From assembly GCF_037546185.1 (NCBI RefSeq), contig NZ_JAWMWH010000001.1:992001-1056000 (forward strand): a stretch of 64,000 nucleotides of DNA. The letters are read 5' to 3'. The position numbers and the translations under genes are program-made. Of this stretch, positions 54,874 to 63,296 are shown one piece after another; positions within the stretch are counted from its first letter, which is position 1; each line of letters starts with the position of its first letter. Source of the stretch: Nicoliella lavandulae. Its GTDB lineage: Bacteria > Bacillota > Bacilli > Lactobacillales > Lactobacillaceae. The notes beneath the pieces were generated by a model. That model was given only the letters and a program-made list of their open reading frames with translations, searched no databases and had not been told where the DNA came from.

Positions 54874-55395
54874 ATAGCAAACGATATGATGGTTAATGAA
54901 GGTATCCGGTCCCGCGATGTTCGTTTAATTGATGCTAATGGCGAACAACTTGGTGTTAAGACTAAGACTGATGCGTTAAAGTTAGCCGAAGATGCTAACC
55001 TTGATCTAGTTCTAGTTGCACCAAAAGCTAAGCCGCCAGTTGCGAAAATTTTAGATTACGGTAAATACCGTTTCGAACAACAAAAGAAGGCTCGCAAATC
55101 TCGCCAAAGTCAAAAGACGATTAGCGTAAAAGAAATTCGTTTGAGTCCAACTATTGATACGAACGACTTTAACACCAAATTAAAACGGGTTAAAACGTTC
55201 TTGAGCAAGGGTGCCAAAGTTCGGGTTTCAATTCGATTCAAAGGTCGTGCAATTACCCATAAGGAAATTGGTCGCGATGTTTTAAACCGGATGGCTGATG
55301 AAACCAAGGACGAAGCAGTAGTTACCCAAAGAGCTAAAATGGAAGGCCGGAGCATGTTCTTGATGCTTGCCCCAAACGATAATGAAAAGAAATAA
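54874..55395 (+). CDS. infC: Translation initiation factor IF-3, probable AUA start
   Basis: Binds the 30S subunit and rejects poor start codons. The protein has NEGIRSRDVRLID and the C-domain RFKGRAITHKEIG. An ATG at 54886 lies 18 bases after GGAGGTGG (54860-54867), too far, whereas ATA 54874 lies six bases away and adds M-A-N-D, parallel to the ISKD N-terminus of Bacillus IF-3, which begins at AUU. So AUA is taken as start (173 aa), fitting the known self-control of infC. First gene of the operon. Confidence 0.9.
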   Translation: MANDMMVNEGIRSRDVRLIDANGEQLGVKTKTDALKLAEDANLDLVLVAPKAKPPVAKILDYGKYRFEQQKKARKSRQSQKTISVKEIRLSPTIDTNDFNTKLKRVKTFLSKGAKVRVSIRFKGRAITHKEIGRDVLNRMADETKDEAVVTQRAKMEGRSMFLMLAPNDNEKK

Positions 55396-55440
55396 TTATT
55401 AATTTATAATTATTACTATTTTTTAAGGAGGAAATTCATA

Positions 55441-55632
55441 ATGCCTAAGACTAAGACTAACCGCGCCGTGGCAAAACGTTTTAAGAAAACTGCTAAGGGT
55501 GGTTTAAAGAGTGCTCATGCTTTTACTAGTCACCGTTTCCACGGTAAGACTAAGAAGCAACGTCGTCACTTACGTGGAACTCGCGTAGTTTCTGAATCAA
55601 ATGCAAAGAAGTACCTTAAGTTATTAAAATAA
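55441..55632 (+). CDS. rpmI: Ribosomal protein L35
   Basis: 63 aa, very basic, starting MPKTKTNRAVAKRFKKT and containing the conserved HRFHGKTKKQRRHLRG stretch. AAGGAGG upstream. Second gene of infC-rpmI-rplT. Confidence 0.96.
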   Translation: MPKTKTNRAVAKRFKKTAKGGLKSAHAFTSHRFHGKTKKQRRHLRGTRVVSESNAKKYLKLLK

Positions 55633-55668
55633 TTTAATCTGAGAACCATTATTTAGGAGGAATTCAAT

Positions 55669-56025
55669 ATGCCACGAGTTAAAGGTGGAACCGTTACACA
55701 TGCACGTCGTAAGCGCATGCTAAAAGCAGCAAAGGGATACCGCGGTGCTAAGAGCCGTTTATTCAAGACTGCTAAAGACCAAGTTATGAAGTCACGTACT
55801 TATGCTTTCCGTGACCGTCGTAATAACAAAATCAACTTCAGAAAGCTTTGGATCGCACGTATCAATGCTGCTGCAAGAATCAATGGTTTAAGTTACAGCA
55901 AACTTATGCACGGTTTGAAGTTAGCTAATATCGAAGTTAACCGTAAAATGTTAGCTGATTTAGCTGTTAACGATGCTGATGCATTTAAGGCATTAGCTGA
56001 AGCTGCTAAAAAAGCTTTAGCATAA
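55669..56025 (+). CDS. rplT: Ribosomal protein L20
   Basis: 118 aa; N-terminal basic tail MPRVKGGTVTHARRKRML, then KLWIARINAAAR and a helical C-domain. It binds 23S rRNA and, by the L20 leader, its own mRNA. Followed by a strong terminator. Confidence 0.96.
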   Translation: MPRVKGGTVTHARRKRMLKAAKGYRGAKSRLFKTAKDQVMKSRTYAFRDRRNNKINFRKLWIARINAAARINGLSYSKLMHGLKLANIEVNRKMLADLAVNDADAFKALAEAAKKALA

Positions 56026-56032
56026 CAGAAAC

Positions 56033-56073
56033 AAAAACTTTCACCAAACATTTTACTTGGTGGAAGTTTTTTT
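56033..56073 (+). terminator. infC-rpmI-rplT terminator
   Basis: 15-bp stem (56033-56047 with 56057-56071, one G-U pair) and T-run. Confidence 0.85.
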
Positions 56074-56085
56074 CATCTATTTAAT

Positions 56086-56111
56086 AATCAACGTGTTCAT
56101 TCACGTTGATT
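56086..56111 (+). repeat. Inverted repeat before yqeG
   Basis: Perfect 10-bp arms AATCAACGTG/CACGTTGATT (56086-56095 and 56102-56111) around TTCATT. No T-run follows, so it is not a standard terminator. Confidence 0.6.
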
Positions 56112-56141
56112 TACATAATTTTTTAACTATGAGGGGACGCT

Positions 56142-56669
56142 ATGATAAAACAATTTAAACCAACGTGGATGGTCAATGCAATTTACGATTTACAACCAGC
56201 GAAGCTTAAATCGATGGGTATTAAAGCTGTTTTTACTGATCTGGATAATACGGTTATTCCGTGGAATAATCCAGATGGCACTCCTCAATTACGAACTTGG
56301 TTAGCTGAACTAGCTAAGTTCAATATTAGATTGGTTGTAATTTCCAATAATAAACACGCCCGCGTGGCTCGCGCAGTGCATAATCTCGAATTAGAATTTA
56401 TTTCCCGGGCATTTAAGCCATCTCCAAGTGGGATTAACCGTGCGCTAAATCGTTATCATTTACGAAATGAAGATGTGATTATGGTCGGTGATCAAATTTT
56501 AACTGATGTTTGGGCTTCCAATAACGCCCACGTTCGAAGTGTGTTAGTAAAACCACTAGTTGATAGTGATGCTTGGGTAACTAAATTTAATCGAAAGTTA
56601 GAAATCATTATCATGAAGGCATTAAGAAAACGCTACCCTGATTTAAAATGGCAGGAGGAAATTAAATAA
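56142..56669 (+). CDS. yqeG: YqeG family HAD-type phosphatase
   Basis: 175-aa HAD IIIA-subclass protein with nucleophile Asp in FTDLDNTVIPW near 30-40, the Ser/Asn motif VVISNNK, and the acidic motif IMVGDQILTDVWAS. Substrate unknown; always next to yqeH in Firmicutes. Ends at the base where yqeH begins. Confidence 0.92.
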   Translation: MIKQFKPTWMVNAIYDLQPAKLKSMGIKAVFTDLDNTVIPWNNPDGTPQLRTWLAELAKFNIRLVVISNNKHARVARAVHNLELEFISRAFKPSPSGINRALNRYHLRNEDVIMVGDQILTDVWASNNAHVRSVLVKPLVDSDAWVTKFNRKLEIIIMKALRKRYPDLKWQEEIK

Positions 56670-57784
56670 TGGAAGATGAATTACGTTGTGTTGGTTGTGG
56701 AGCTTTAATTCAAACTACTGATCCAAATGGATTGGGTTATGTCCCAGCTTCCGCACTCAAAAAAGCATTGGATAATGATGAAGATATATATTGTAAACGG
56801 TGCTTTAGATTAAGACATTACAATGAAATTTCACCAGTTAGTTTGACAGATGATGATTTCAGAAAATTATTAAGTCAGATTCAAGATACGGATGCATTGA
56901 TTGTGTACGTGGTTGATATCTTTGATTTTAATGGGAGCTTAATTCCAGGACTACATCGGTTCGTTGGTGCTAATCCAATTTTAATGGTTGGTAATAAGTC
57001 TGATTTGTTGCCAAGCTCATTTAAACGGAGTAAATTAACTGATTGGATTAGACAACAAGCTAATAAGAATGGAATCAGACCAATCGGAGTCCAATTAGTA
57101 TCAGCTAAGACCAATGATTCAGTCGATGATTTATTGAAAACGATTGATGAAAAGCGCAAGGGCCGCGATGTATATGTGGTCGGTGTAACTAACGTGGGTA
57201 AATCAACGTTAATCAATCAAATTATTCGTCAAAGTACTGGAATTAAAGAATTGATTACTACTTCGAGATTCCCAGGAACTACGTTAGATAAGATTGAAAT
57301 TCCATTGGATGATGGAAAGGCAATTATTGATACGCCCGGTATTATTCATGCGCAACAAATGGCGCATTACTTAAATGGTAAGGACTTAAAGATTGTTGCG
57401 CCCCAAAAGAAGATCAAACCCCGGTCTTATCAATTGAATCCAGAACAGACATTGTTCTTTGGTGGGGTGGCCCGTTTTGACTACGTAAGTGGTGACAAGA
57501 AGTACGGGTTCACCGCCTATGTAGAAAATAATTTATTGGTCCATCGGACGAAACTGATTAATGCTGACGCATTTTATGAAAAACACCTAGGTGATTTATT
57601 AACGCCGCCGAGTGGTGATGATTTAGCTGATTTTCCAGCACTAGTGCGCCATGAGTTTAAAACAACTGAAAAGAGCGACTTAGTGATCGAAGGATTAGGA
57701 TGGGTAACTGTTCCAGCTGGGGTAGTAGTTGCTGGTTGGGCCCCTAAACAAGTGGCCGTTTTAATTCGACGTTCAATGATATAG
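56669..57784 (+). CDS. yqeH: Ribosome biogenesis GTPase YqeH (circularly permuted)
   Basis: 371 aa. An N-terminal zinc finger (RCVGCGAL and YCKRCFRLRH) precedes a GTPase whose motifs are in permuted order: G4 NKSD comes before G1 GVTNVGKST and G3 DTPG. Such proteins assist 30S assembly. The C-terminal half (about 220-370) is the treble-clef/beta part. Overlaps the yqeG stop by one base. Confidence 0.95.
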   Translation: MEDELRCVGCGALIQTTDPNGLGYVPASALKKALDNDEDIYCKRCFRLRHYNEISPVSLTDDDFRKLLSQIQDTDALIVYVVDIFDFNGSLIPGLHRFVGANPILMVGNKSDLLPSSFKRSKLTDWIRQQANKNGIRPIGVQLVSAKTNDSVDDLLKTIDEKRKGRDVYVVGVTNVGKSTLINQIIRQSTGIKELITTSRFPGTTLDKIEIPLDDGKAIIDTPGIIHAQQMAHYLNGKDLKIVAPQKKIKPRSYQLNPEQTLFFGGVARFDYVSGDKKYGFTAYVENNLLVHRTKLINADAFYEKHLGDLLTPPSGDDLADFPALVRHEFKTTEKSDLVIEGLGWVTVPAGVVVAGWAPKQVAVLIRRSMI

Positions 57785-57794
57785 GAGGATTTAA

Positions 57795-58106
57795 ATGAAT
57801 TTAAGAGGAAAGCAAAAACGTTTCTTAAGAGCAAAGGCCAACCGGATGCGGCCATTGTTCTCAATTGGTAAGGAAGGTTTAAGTGATACATGGTTAACGC
57901 AGGTTAACGATGCACTTAACCGTCGTGAATTGATGAAAGTTAATATTTTACAAAATTCAGCAGTTGAACCACAAGATGTTGAAGAATTTGTTGCTGCAAA
58001 TAGTGAAATTCAAGTTGTACAAAAGATTGGTCGAACGGTACTCTTATTTAAGATTGCTGATCAAGCTAAGTACCGGCATGTATCTGAGGAAGTTAAACAG
58101 GTTTAG
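57795..58106 (+). CDS. yhbY: YhbY family RNA-binding protein
   Basis: 103 aa CRM/KH-like domain, with GKQKRFLRAKAN and the GxxG-like loop IGKEGLSD near 24-31. Binds pre-50S particles in E. coli. In the yqe operon, with AGGAGG upstream. Confidence 0.92.
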   Translation: MNLRGKQKRFLRAKANRMRPLFSIGKEGLSDTWLTQVNDALNRRELMKVNILQNSAVEPQDVEEFVAANSEIQVVQKIGRTVLLFKIADQAKYRHVSEEVKQV

Positions 58107-58115
58107 GGGTCTAAA

Positions 58116-58748
58116 ATGAGTAAGGTCGTATATCAAAATAATGTTAAAACATTAACTCAATTAATTCACCGCCGTGAAGGTGGCCAAAATATTGGGCTGT
58201 TAGGTGGGACCTTTAATCCAGTGCATACGGGCCATTTAATTGTAGCTGATCAAGTGCGGAGTCAATTAGGGTTAGATCAAGTCCTATTAATGCCAGATGC
58301 GATTCCACCCCACGTTGATAAGAAGAGTGCTATTAATGCTACGGACCGGGTCAATATGTTGCGCCTGGCAACTGAAACGAACCCGCACTTAGGCATTGAA
58401 TTAGCTGAAATTATTCGCGGTGGCAAGAGCTATAGCTACGATACCATTCGTGAATTGACTAATCACTTTCCAAATAATAATTATTACTTTATCATTGGTG
58501 GTGACATGGTTGAGTATTTACCGAAATGGCACAAAATTAATGAATTAATTAAGATGGTGCAATTTGTAGGGGTCAAGCGGAGTGGCTATCCTATTACTTC
58601 ACACTATCCAATTGTGTGGGTCGACGTGCCAATGATTGATATTTCATCGACTCTCATTCGAAACAAAATTCGGCAAAACCAATCAGTTAAGTATTTAATT
58701 CCAGATGCGGTAGATCAATATATAAAGGAGAATCATCTTTATGGATAA
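58116..58748 (+). CDS. nadD: Nicotinate-nucleotide adenylyltransferase NadD
   Basis: Makes deamido-NAD from nicotinate mononucleotide and ATP. The 210-aa protein has GLLGGTFNPVHTGHLI (about 28-43) with the HxGH motif, and the ISSTLIRNKI signature near 188-197. About 25 residues precede the core. The gene overlaps yqeK by eight bases. Confidence 0.94.
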   Translation: MSKVVYQNNVKTLTQLIHRREGGQNIGLLGGTFNPVHTGHLIVADQVRSQLGLDQVLLMPDAIPPHVDKKSAINATDRVNMLRLATETNPHLGIELAEIIRGGKSYSYDTIRELTNHFPNNNYYFIIGGDMVEYLPKWHKINELIKMVQFVGVKRSGYPITSHYPIVWVDVPMIDISSTLIRNKIRQNQSVKYLIPDAVDQYIKENHLYG

Positions 58749-59361
58749 GGTAATTTTGGACTATCATGAAAACATTGTTCCCTATGATCGAGACGAATTA
58801 GTGCATAAATTAAGCCAAGCATTGAAAACTAAGCGATTTGAACATGTTCAACGGGTGGAACAAATGGCAATTAAACTAGCTCGCTTGAACGGAGTGGATG
58901 AAGAATTAGCCAGTATTGCTGGATTAGTGCATGATTATGCTAAACAACGTCCGGATGAAGATTTCATCAATACGATCAAGCAATACCAATTGGACCCGGA
59001 TTTATTGAACTACGGTAATGCAATTTGGCATGGGTACGTAGGTTGGATCTTAATTAAAAATGAACTAGGAATTAATAACATCGATGTTTTAGAAGCAGTG
59101 AAATATCACACGATTGGGGCCCCTTACATGAGTAAATTGGCTCAGGTAATTTACATGGCTGACTATATCGAAACTGGCCGCGATTTTCCAGGAGTTGAAG
59201 AAGCGCGCCAAATTACATTTGATAACTTAGCCAACGGGGTTGCCTATCAAACCTTTAATACCTTAAACTACCTAATTAACAAACATGCAGCAGTGTACCC
59301 TAAGACTATTGATACCTTTAATGCATGGGTACCAAACGCTGCCATATACAGAAAGGATTAA
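58741..59361 (+). CDS. yqeK: YqeK family HD-domain nucleotide hydrolase
   Basis: 206 aa with the HD residues His in FEHVQRVEQMA (about 38) and His-Asp in GLVHDYAKQ (about 65), and YMADYIE near 139. Members hydrolyse diadenosine tetraphosphate. Between nadD and rsfS, which is its usual place. Confidence 0.9.
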   Translation: MDKVILDYHENIVPYDRDELVHKLSQALKTKRFEHVQRVEQMAIKLARLNGVDEELASIAGLVHDYAKQRPDEDFINTIKQYQLDPDLLNYGNAIWHGYVGWILIKNELGINNIDVLEAVKYHTIGAPYMSKLAQVIYMADYIETGRDFPGVEEARQITFDNLANGVAYQTFNTLNYLINKHAAVYPKTIDTFNAWVPNAAIYRKD

Positions 59362-59369
59362 TTTACAAT

Positions 59370-59726
59370 ATGAACAGTAAAGAAAAAGTAGAAATTGCAG
59401 TTAAGGCTGCTGATGATAAACGAGCTCATGATATTGTAGCTTTAAACGTGGAACAAATTAGTTTAATGGCCGATTATTTTGTTATTATGGATGCCTCATC
59501 AACTAGACAGGTTAAAGCCATTGCCGAAGCCATTGTTGAAGAAGCCGAAAAACATGATATTGCCATTAAACAAGTTGAAGGAAAAAATGAAGCCCAATGG
59601 ATCCTAATTGATTTAGGGGATGTAATCGTGCACGTATTCCAAAAGGAACAACGTGAATTTTATGACTTGGAAAAATTATGGTCAGATGCAGCTGAACTAG
59701 ACGTTAGTGCATGGGTAAATGAATAA
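59370..59726 (+). CDS. rsfS: Ribosomal silencing factor RsfS
   Basis: Binds L14 and keeps subunits apart in poor nutrient conditions. ATG 59370 gives 118 aa (MNSKEKVEIA); an in-frame start at 59325 lies inside yqeK. AAAGGAT lies 12 bases upstream. Motifs: ADYFVIMDASSTRQV, EGKNEAQWILIDLGDVIVH, and the family's YDLEKLW. Confidence 0.93.
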   Translation: MNSKEKVEIAVKAADDKRAHDIVALNVEQISLMADYFVIMDASSTRQVKAIAEAIVEEAEKHDIAIKQVEGKNEAQWILIDLGDVIVHVFQKEQREFYDLEKLWSDAAELDVSAWVNE

Positions 59727-60457
59727 TGATTTATACTGAGTTCGCTGAACTATATGATGAACTGTTCGACCCTGAGATGTATCAACAATGGCTAGCGTTC
59801 GTCCAGGCGAATACGCGTCCCGGTTCATTATTAGACTTAGCATGTGGCAATGGTCGCTTGGCAATTTCATTAGCTCAAAATGGCTATCAAGCGGCCGGCT
59901 TAGATTTATCTGCCGATATGTTAGCCATTGCGAGCCAAAAGGCCACCACAGCCGGCGTTGAATTACCATTATATAATGGCAACATGTTGGATTTAGCCGG
60001 ATTAGCAGCTCGGGATGTAATTACTTGCTTTGACGACTCGATTTGTTACTTGGCAAACGCAGCTGAAGTTGCCGAAATGATGAAGCAGGTGTTTGCAACG
60101 CTAAATTCTGGTGGAATATTCTTGTTTGACGTGATTACACCCTATCAAACGGATGTAGTGTATCCTGGTTATATGTATAATTATCATGATGAGGATCGAG
60201 CATTTATGTGGCGTTCATATGCGGGTGATGATGAACATTCAGTTGAACATGATTTATCATTTTTTAATTATAATCCGACTAAGGATGCCTATGATGAAGT
60301 ATCAGAATTACATCGTGAGCGGACCTATCCACTTGATGTTTATCAAAAGGCATTAACGGACGCTGGCTTTACCGCAATTAACGTTAGTGCTGATTTTGGC
60401 AATGCAGAAATCAAACCAGATACAACCAGATGGTTTTTTACCGCAAAGAAGGGATAA
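59726..60457 (+). CDS. yqeM: Class I SAM-dependent methyltransferase (YqeM)
   Basis: 243 aa with the SAM motif LLDLACGNGRLAISLA near 37-52, GLDLSADML and the acidic DDSICYL. It overlaps the rsfS stop by one base. Substrate unknown. Confidence 0.88.
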   Translation: MIYTEFAELYDELFDPEMYQQWLAFVQANTRPGSLLDLACGNGRLAISLAQNGYQAAGLDLSADMLAIASQKATTAGVELPLYNGNMLDLAGLAARDVITCFDDSICYLANAAEVAEMMKQVFATLNSGGIFLFDVITPYQTDVVYPGYMYNYHDEDRAFMWRSYAGDDEHSVEHDLSFFNYNPTKDAYDEVSELHRERTYPLDVYQKALTDAGFTAINVSADFGNAEIKPDTTRWFFTAKKG

Positions 60458-60460
60458 TTA

Positions 60461-61594
60461 ATGTTATCAGCTGTTGGAATCATTGCAGAATATAATCCAT
60501 TCCATAATGGCCATGCCTATCAACTACAACTAGCTAAACAGCGGACCAATGCAGACGTTGTAGTGGCGGTTATGAGTGGTAATTGGGTGCAACGTGGGGC
60601 GCCCGCAATTGTTGACAAATGGGTCCGCACTGAAATGGCATTGGCAATGGGCGTGGATTTAGTTGTTGAACTACCAGTTTTCGATGCAGTTCAACCGGCT
60701 GATTTATTTGCCCGGGGTGCCGTTCGTATTGTTGATCAACTACAATGTGATTCCTTAGCATTTGGTTGTGAACATGCTGATTATGATTTTGCTCAATTAG
60801 GCCGCATAGCAGTTGATGATGATCAAGCCCATTTTCGTGATTATCAACAACCATATCCAGCATTGATTCAGGCGGCAATAAACGAGCAATTTGGGATTAA
60901 CATTAACCAACCAAATGATATTTTAGCGTTGAACTATGCTCAAGCTGTTCATCAATTAGATTCAAAAATGCAATTAGTTCCCATTGAACGGGTTGGCAGC
61001 CGCCATCATGATGCTGACTTTAATGGGGCATTAGCGAGTGCGAGTGCGATTCGAAAAGCGATTTTGAGTCGCTCCATTAAGACCGTACAACCGTACCTAC
61101 CGGCACCGGTATACTCATTATTGCAAAATCATAATTATCTTGATTTATCTGCATTTTGGAGTATCATTCGATATCAATTGGTTATGACGCCATTAGATGA
61201 GTTGAATCAACGTTATCAAATGACGGAGGGACTCGAGTATCGGCTGAAGGAAGCAGCAATTAAGCACGCTAAATTCAAAGAATTTATGAGTGCTATCAAG
61301 ACGAAACGATATACCTATTCTCGCCTACAACGATTATTAGTGTATGTCTTATTACAAGCAAATCAAGATGATTTTATTCACCATGATCCATATTTACGGG
61401 TCCTTGGGTTCAATCCAACCGGTCAACAATATTTAAACCAAGTAAAGAGTCAAATTGATTGGCCAATTATTTCAAAGATTGACCAATCAATGTTAAAATC
61501 AGTGATTAAAACAGAATTCAATGCCGGAATGCTGATCCAAATGAAAAATGGCCAATATCAAGATTTATATCGCCATCCAATCATTAAAAAGTGA
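60461..61594 (+). CDS. tmcAL: tRNA(Met) cytidine acetate ligase TmcAL
   Basis: 377-aa nucleotidyltransferase-like enzyme (YlbM) that makes ac4C34 in elongator tRNA-Met using acetate and ATP. GIIAEYNPFHNGHAYQL carries the HxGH motif at about 16-19; VAVMSGNWVQRG and FGCEHADY follow. Lies before yceD-rpmF as in Bacillus (ylbM-ylbN-rpmF). Confidence 0.92.
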   Translation: MLSAVGIIAEYNPFHNGHAYQLQLAKQRTNADVVVAVMSGNWVQRGAPAIVDKWVRTEMALAMGVDLVVELPVFDAVQPADLFARGAVRIVDQLQCDSLAFGCEHADYDFAQLGRIAVDDDQAHFRDYQQPYPALIQAAINEQFGININQPNDILALNYAQAVHQLDSKMQLVPIERVGSRHHDADFNGALASASAIRKAILSRSIKTVQPYLPAPVYSLLQNHNYLDLSAFWSIIRYQLVMTPLDELNQRYQMTEGLEYRLKEAAIKHAKFKEFMSAIKTKRYTYSRLQRLLVYVLLQANQDDFIHHDPYLRVLGFNPTGQQYLNQVKSQIDWPIISKIDQSMLKSVIKTEFNAGMLIQMKNGQYQDLYRHPIIKK

Positions 61595-61613
61595 GGCTAT
61601 CAAGGAAATTACC

Positions 61614-61642
61614 TTGACATTGAAATTATGTATATGTATAAT
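61614..61642 (+). promoter_or_regulatory. yceD-rpmF promoter
   Basis: Perfect -35 TTGACA (61614-61619), 17-base spacer, perfect -10 TATAAT (61637-61642). A short inverted repeat CAAGG/CCTTG (61601-61616) overlaps the -35. Confidence 0.85.
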
Positions 61643-61671
61643 TAGTCACGTTGCATTAGGAGGAACAGTTA

Positions 61672-62232
61672 ATGAAATGGTATTTAAGTGATTTAAAAGA
61701 TTACAAAGACGTGCCACTTTCTGAACAAGAAACGTTAGATTTAAAGGATGACCTTTTATCTAGATACTCTGATCAAATTCTTGATGTTCAACCTATTGAT
61801 GTTGAATCACATGTATTTTATGATCAAGGAAATGCAATTGTGAATGCACAGGTAAAGGGTGAGATTACGGTTCCGTCATCTCGTTCATTAACGCCTGTTA
61901 AATTCCCATTGAATTTCAGTATTAATGAAGTCTATGTTCCAGACGAAGCTGCTTTAAAGCGCTTCGAACAAGATGATAGTAATGACGATGAAATCGGTTT
62001 AATTGCCGATGAAGACGGTGCCATCGATTTTGATCGCGCTGTATCTGATAACATCATTCTACAAATTCCAATGCACGTTCTGTCGCCGAAAGAATCTGAA
62101 TTTAATATCATGCCAGAAGGTAATGATTGGCAGGTTATTTCTGAAGATGAGTATAATCATCCCAAGACAGATGATAAACCAGTTGATCCACGTCTTACAA
62201 AGCTAAAGAATTTCTTTGGTGATGATCAGTAA
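61672..62232 (+). CDS. ylbN: YceD/YlbN family protein (DUF177)
   Basis: 186-aa acidic protein just before rpmF, the standard place of the YceD family, linked to 23S rRNA handling in other bacteria. It has the MKWYLSDLKDY start and the acidic DDSNDDEIG and DEDGAIDFD segments; the family's Cys residues are absent. AGGAGG upstream. Confidence 0.88.
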   Translation: MKWYLSDLKDYKDVPLSEQETLDLKDDLLSRYSDQILDVQPIDVESHVFYDQGNAIVNAQVKGEITVPSSRSLTPVKFPLNFSINEVYVPDEAALKRFEQDDSNDDEIGLIADEDGAIDFDRAVSDNIILQIPMHVLSPKESEFNIMPEGNDWQVISEDEYNHPKTDDKPVDPRLTKLKNFFGDDQ

Positions 62233-62282
62233 GACTTAAAAATTTCACTAGTGGATATTTTAAAAAGAAGGAGGGGTTTACT

Positions 62283-62465
62283 TTGGCTGTACCAGCAAGA
62301 AAAACTTCTAAAGCTAAGAAGCGCATGCGTCGGGGTCACATTAAGTTAAATGTCCCTGGTTTAACTCCATGCCCAAATTGTGGTGAATTACGTAAGTCAC
62401 ACTTTGTTTGCCCAAGTTGTGGTTACTACGATGGTAAAGACGTTATCAGTAACACTAATAACTAA
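62283..62465 (+). CDS. rpmF: Ribosomal protein L32
   Basis: 60 aa, start MAVPARKTSKAKKRMRRG and a four-Cys zinc ribbon (CPNCG and CPSCG), so the zinc-binding form. TTG 62283 is the start, with GGAGGGG upstream. Paired with the YceD gene. Confidence 0.96.
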   Translation: MAVPARKTSKAKKRMRRGHIKLNVPGLTPCPNCGELRKSHFVCPSCGYYDGKDVISNTNN

Positions 62466-62476
62466 TTATCAATTTA

Positions 62477-62515
62477 AAAAAGCTTTCAGAACACCATGGG
62501 TTCTGAAAGCTTTTT
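62477..62515 (+). terminator. rpmF terminator
   Basis: 16-bp perfect stem (62477-62492 with 62500-62515) with T-run. Confidence 0.88.
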
Positions 62516-62609
62516 ATTTTTATGCGAAAAAGATTAGACAGTGCTTAAAAAGGCTTAATCTATGTTAGAATAGAACATGGATATGAAAAAAATTGAAGGT
62601 GGAAAAAAG

Positions 62610-63296
62610 ATGACCAATGTATTAATTGTTGAAGATGAAAAGAGCTTGGCTCGATTTGTCGAATTAGAATTAAAGCATGAGGGTTATGATGTCACCGTTG
62701 CAACTAATGGTCGGGATGGACTTGATGAAGCAATTAATGATGACTTTGATGTAATCCTATTGGACTTAATGTTACCCAAATTAAACGGAATGGAAGTTGC
62801 TCGTCGACTCCGTGAAAAGAAAGATACGCCAATCATTATGATGACGGCTCGGGACTCAGTTATTGATCGAGTTTCTGGATTTGATCATGGAGCTGATGAC
62901 TATATTGTTAAGCCATTTGCGATTGAAGAATTATTAGCACGAATTCGGGCCCTATTACGGCGCATCAAGATTGAAGGTCACCAAAAAGCCCAAGAACAAA
63001 AAGTGGTTCATTTTAAGGACTTAACGATTGAAAAGGAAAGCCGCATTGTTCGTCGTGGTGATGAAGTGATTGACTTAACTAAGCGTGAATATGAATTACT
63101 ACTTACGCTAATGGAAAATGTGAACGTAGTTTTAGCCAGAGACGTCCTATTAAATAAGGTATGGGGCTATGACTCTGATGCCGAAACTAACGTGGTCGAT
63201 GTTTACATTCGTTACCTTAGAAATAAGATTGACCGTGAAGGTGAAAAGAGCTACATTCAAACTGTTCGTGGAACTGGATATGTGATGCGTTCATGA
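62610..63296 (+). CDS. OmpR/PhoB-type response regulator (CovR/ArlR-like)
   Basis: 228-aa two-domain regulator: receiver with acidic pair VEDE near 7-10, phospho-acceptor Asp52 (ILLDLMLP), and Lys in DYIVKPF; winged-helix DNA-binding domain at the C-terminus (LTKREYELLL, VDVYIRYLRNKID, TVRGTGYVM). Sequence resembles CsrR/CovR of streptococci and ArlR. ATG 62610 follows AAGGTGG; an upstream in-frame ATG at 62577 lacks a site. Targets cannot be known. Confidence 0.92.
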   Translation: MTNVLIVEDEKSLARFVELELKHEGYDVTVATNGRDGLDEAINDDFDVILLDLMLPKLNGMEVARRLREKKDTPIIMMTARDSVIDRVSGFDHGADDYIVKPFAIEELLARIRALLRRIKIEGHQKAQEQKVVHFKDLTIEKESRIVRRGDEVIDLTKREYELLLTLMENVNVVLARDVLLNKVWGYDSDAETNVVDVYIRYLRNKIDREGEKSYIQTVRGTGYVMRS

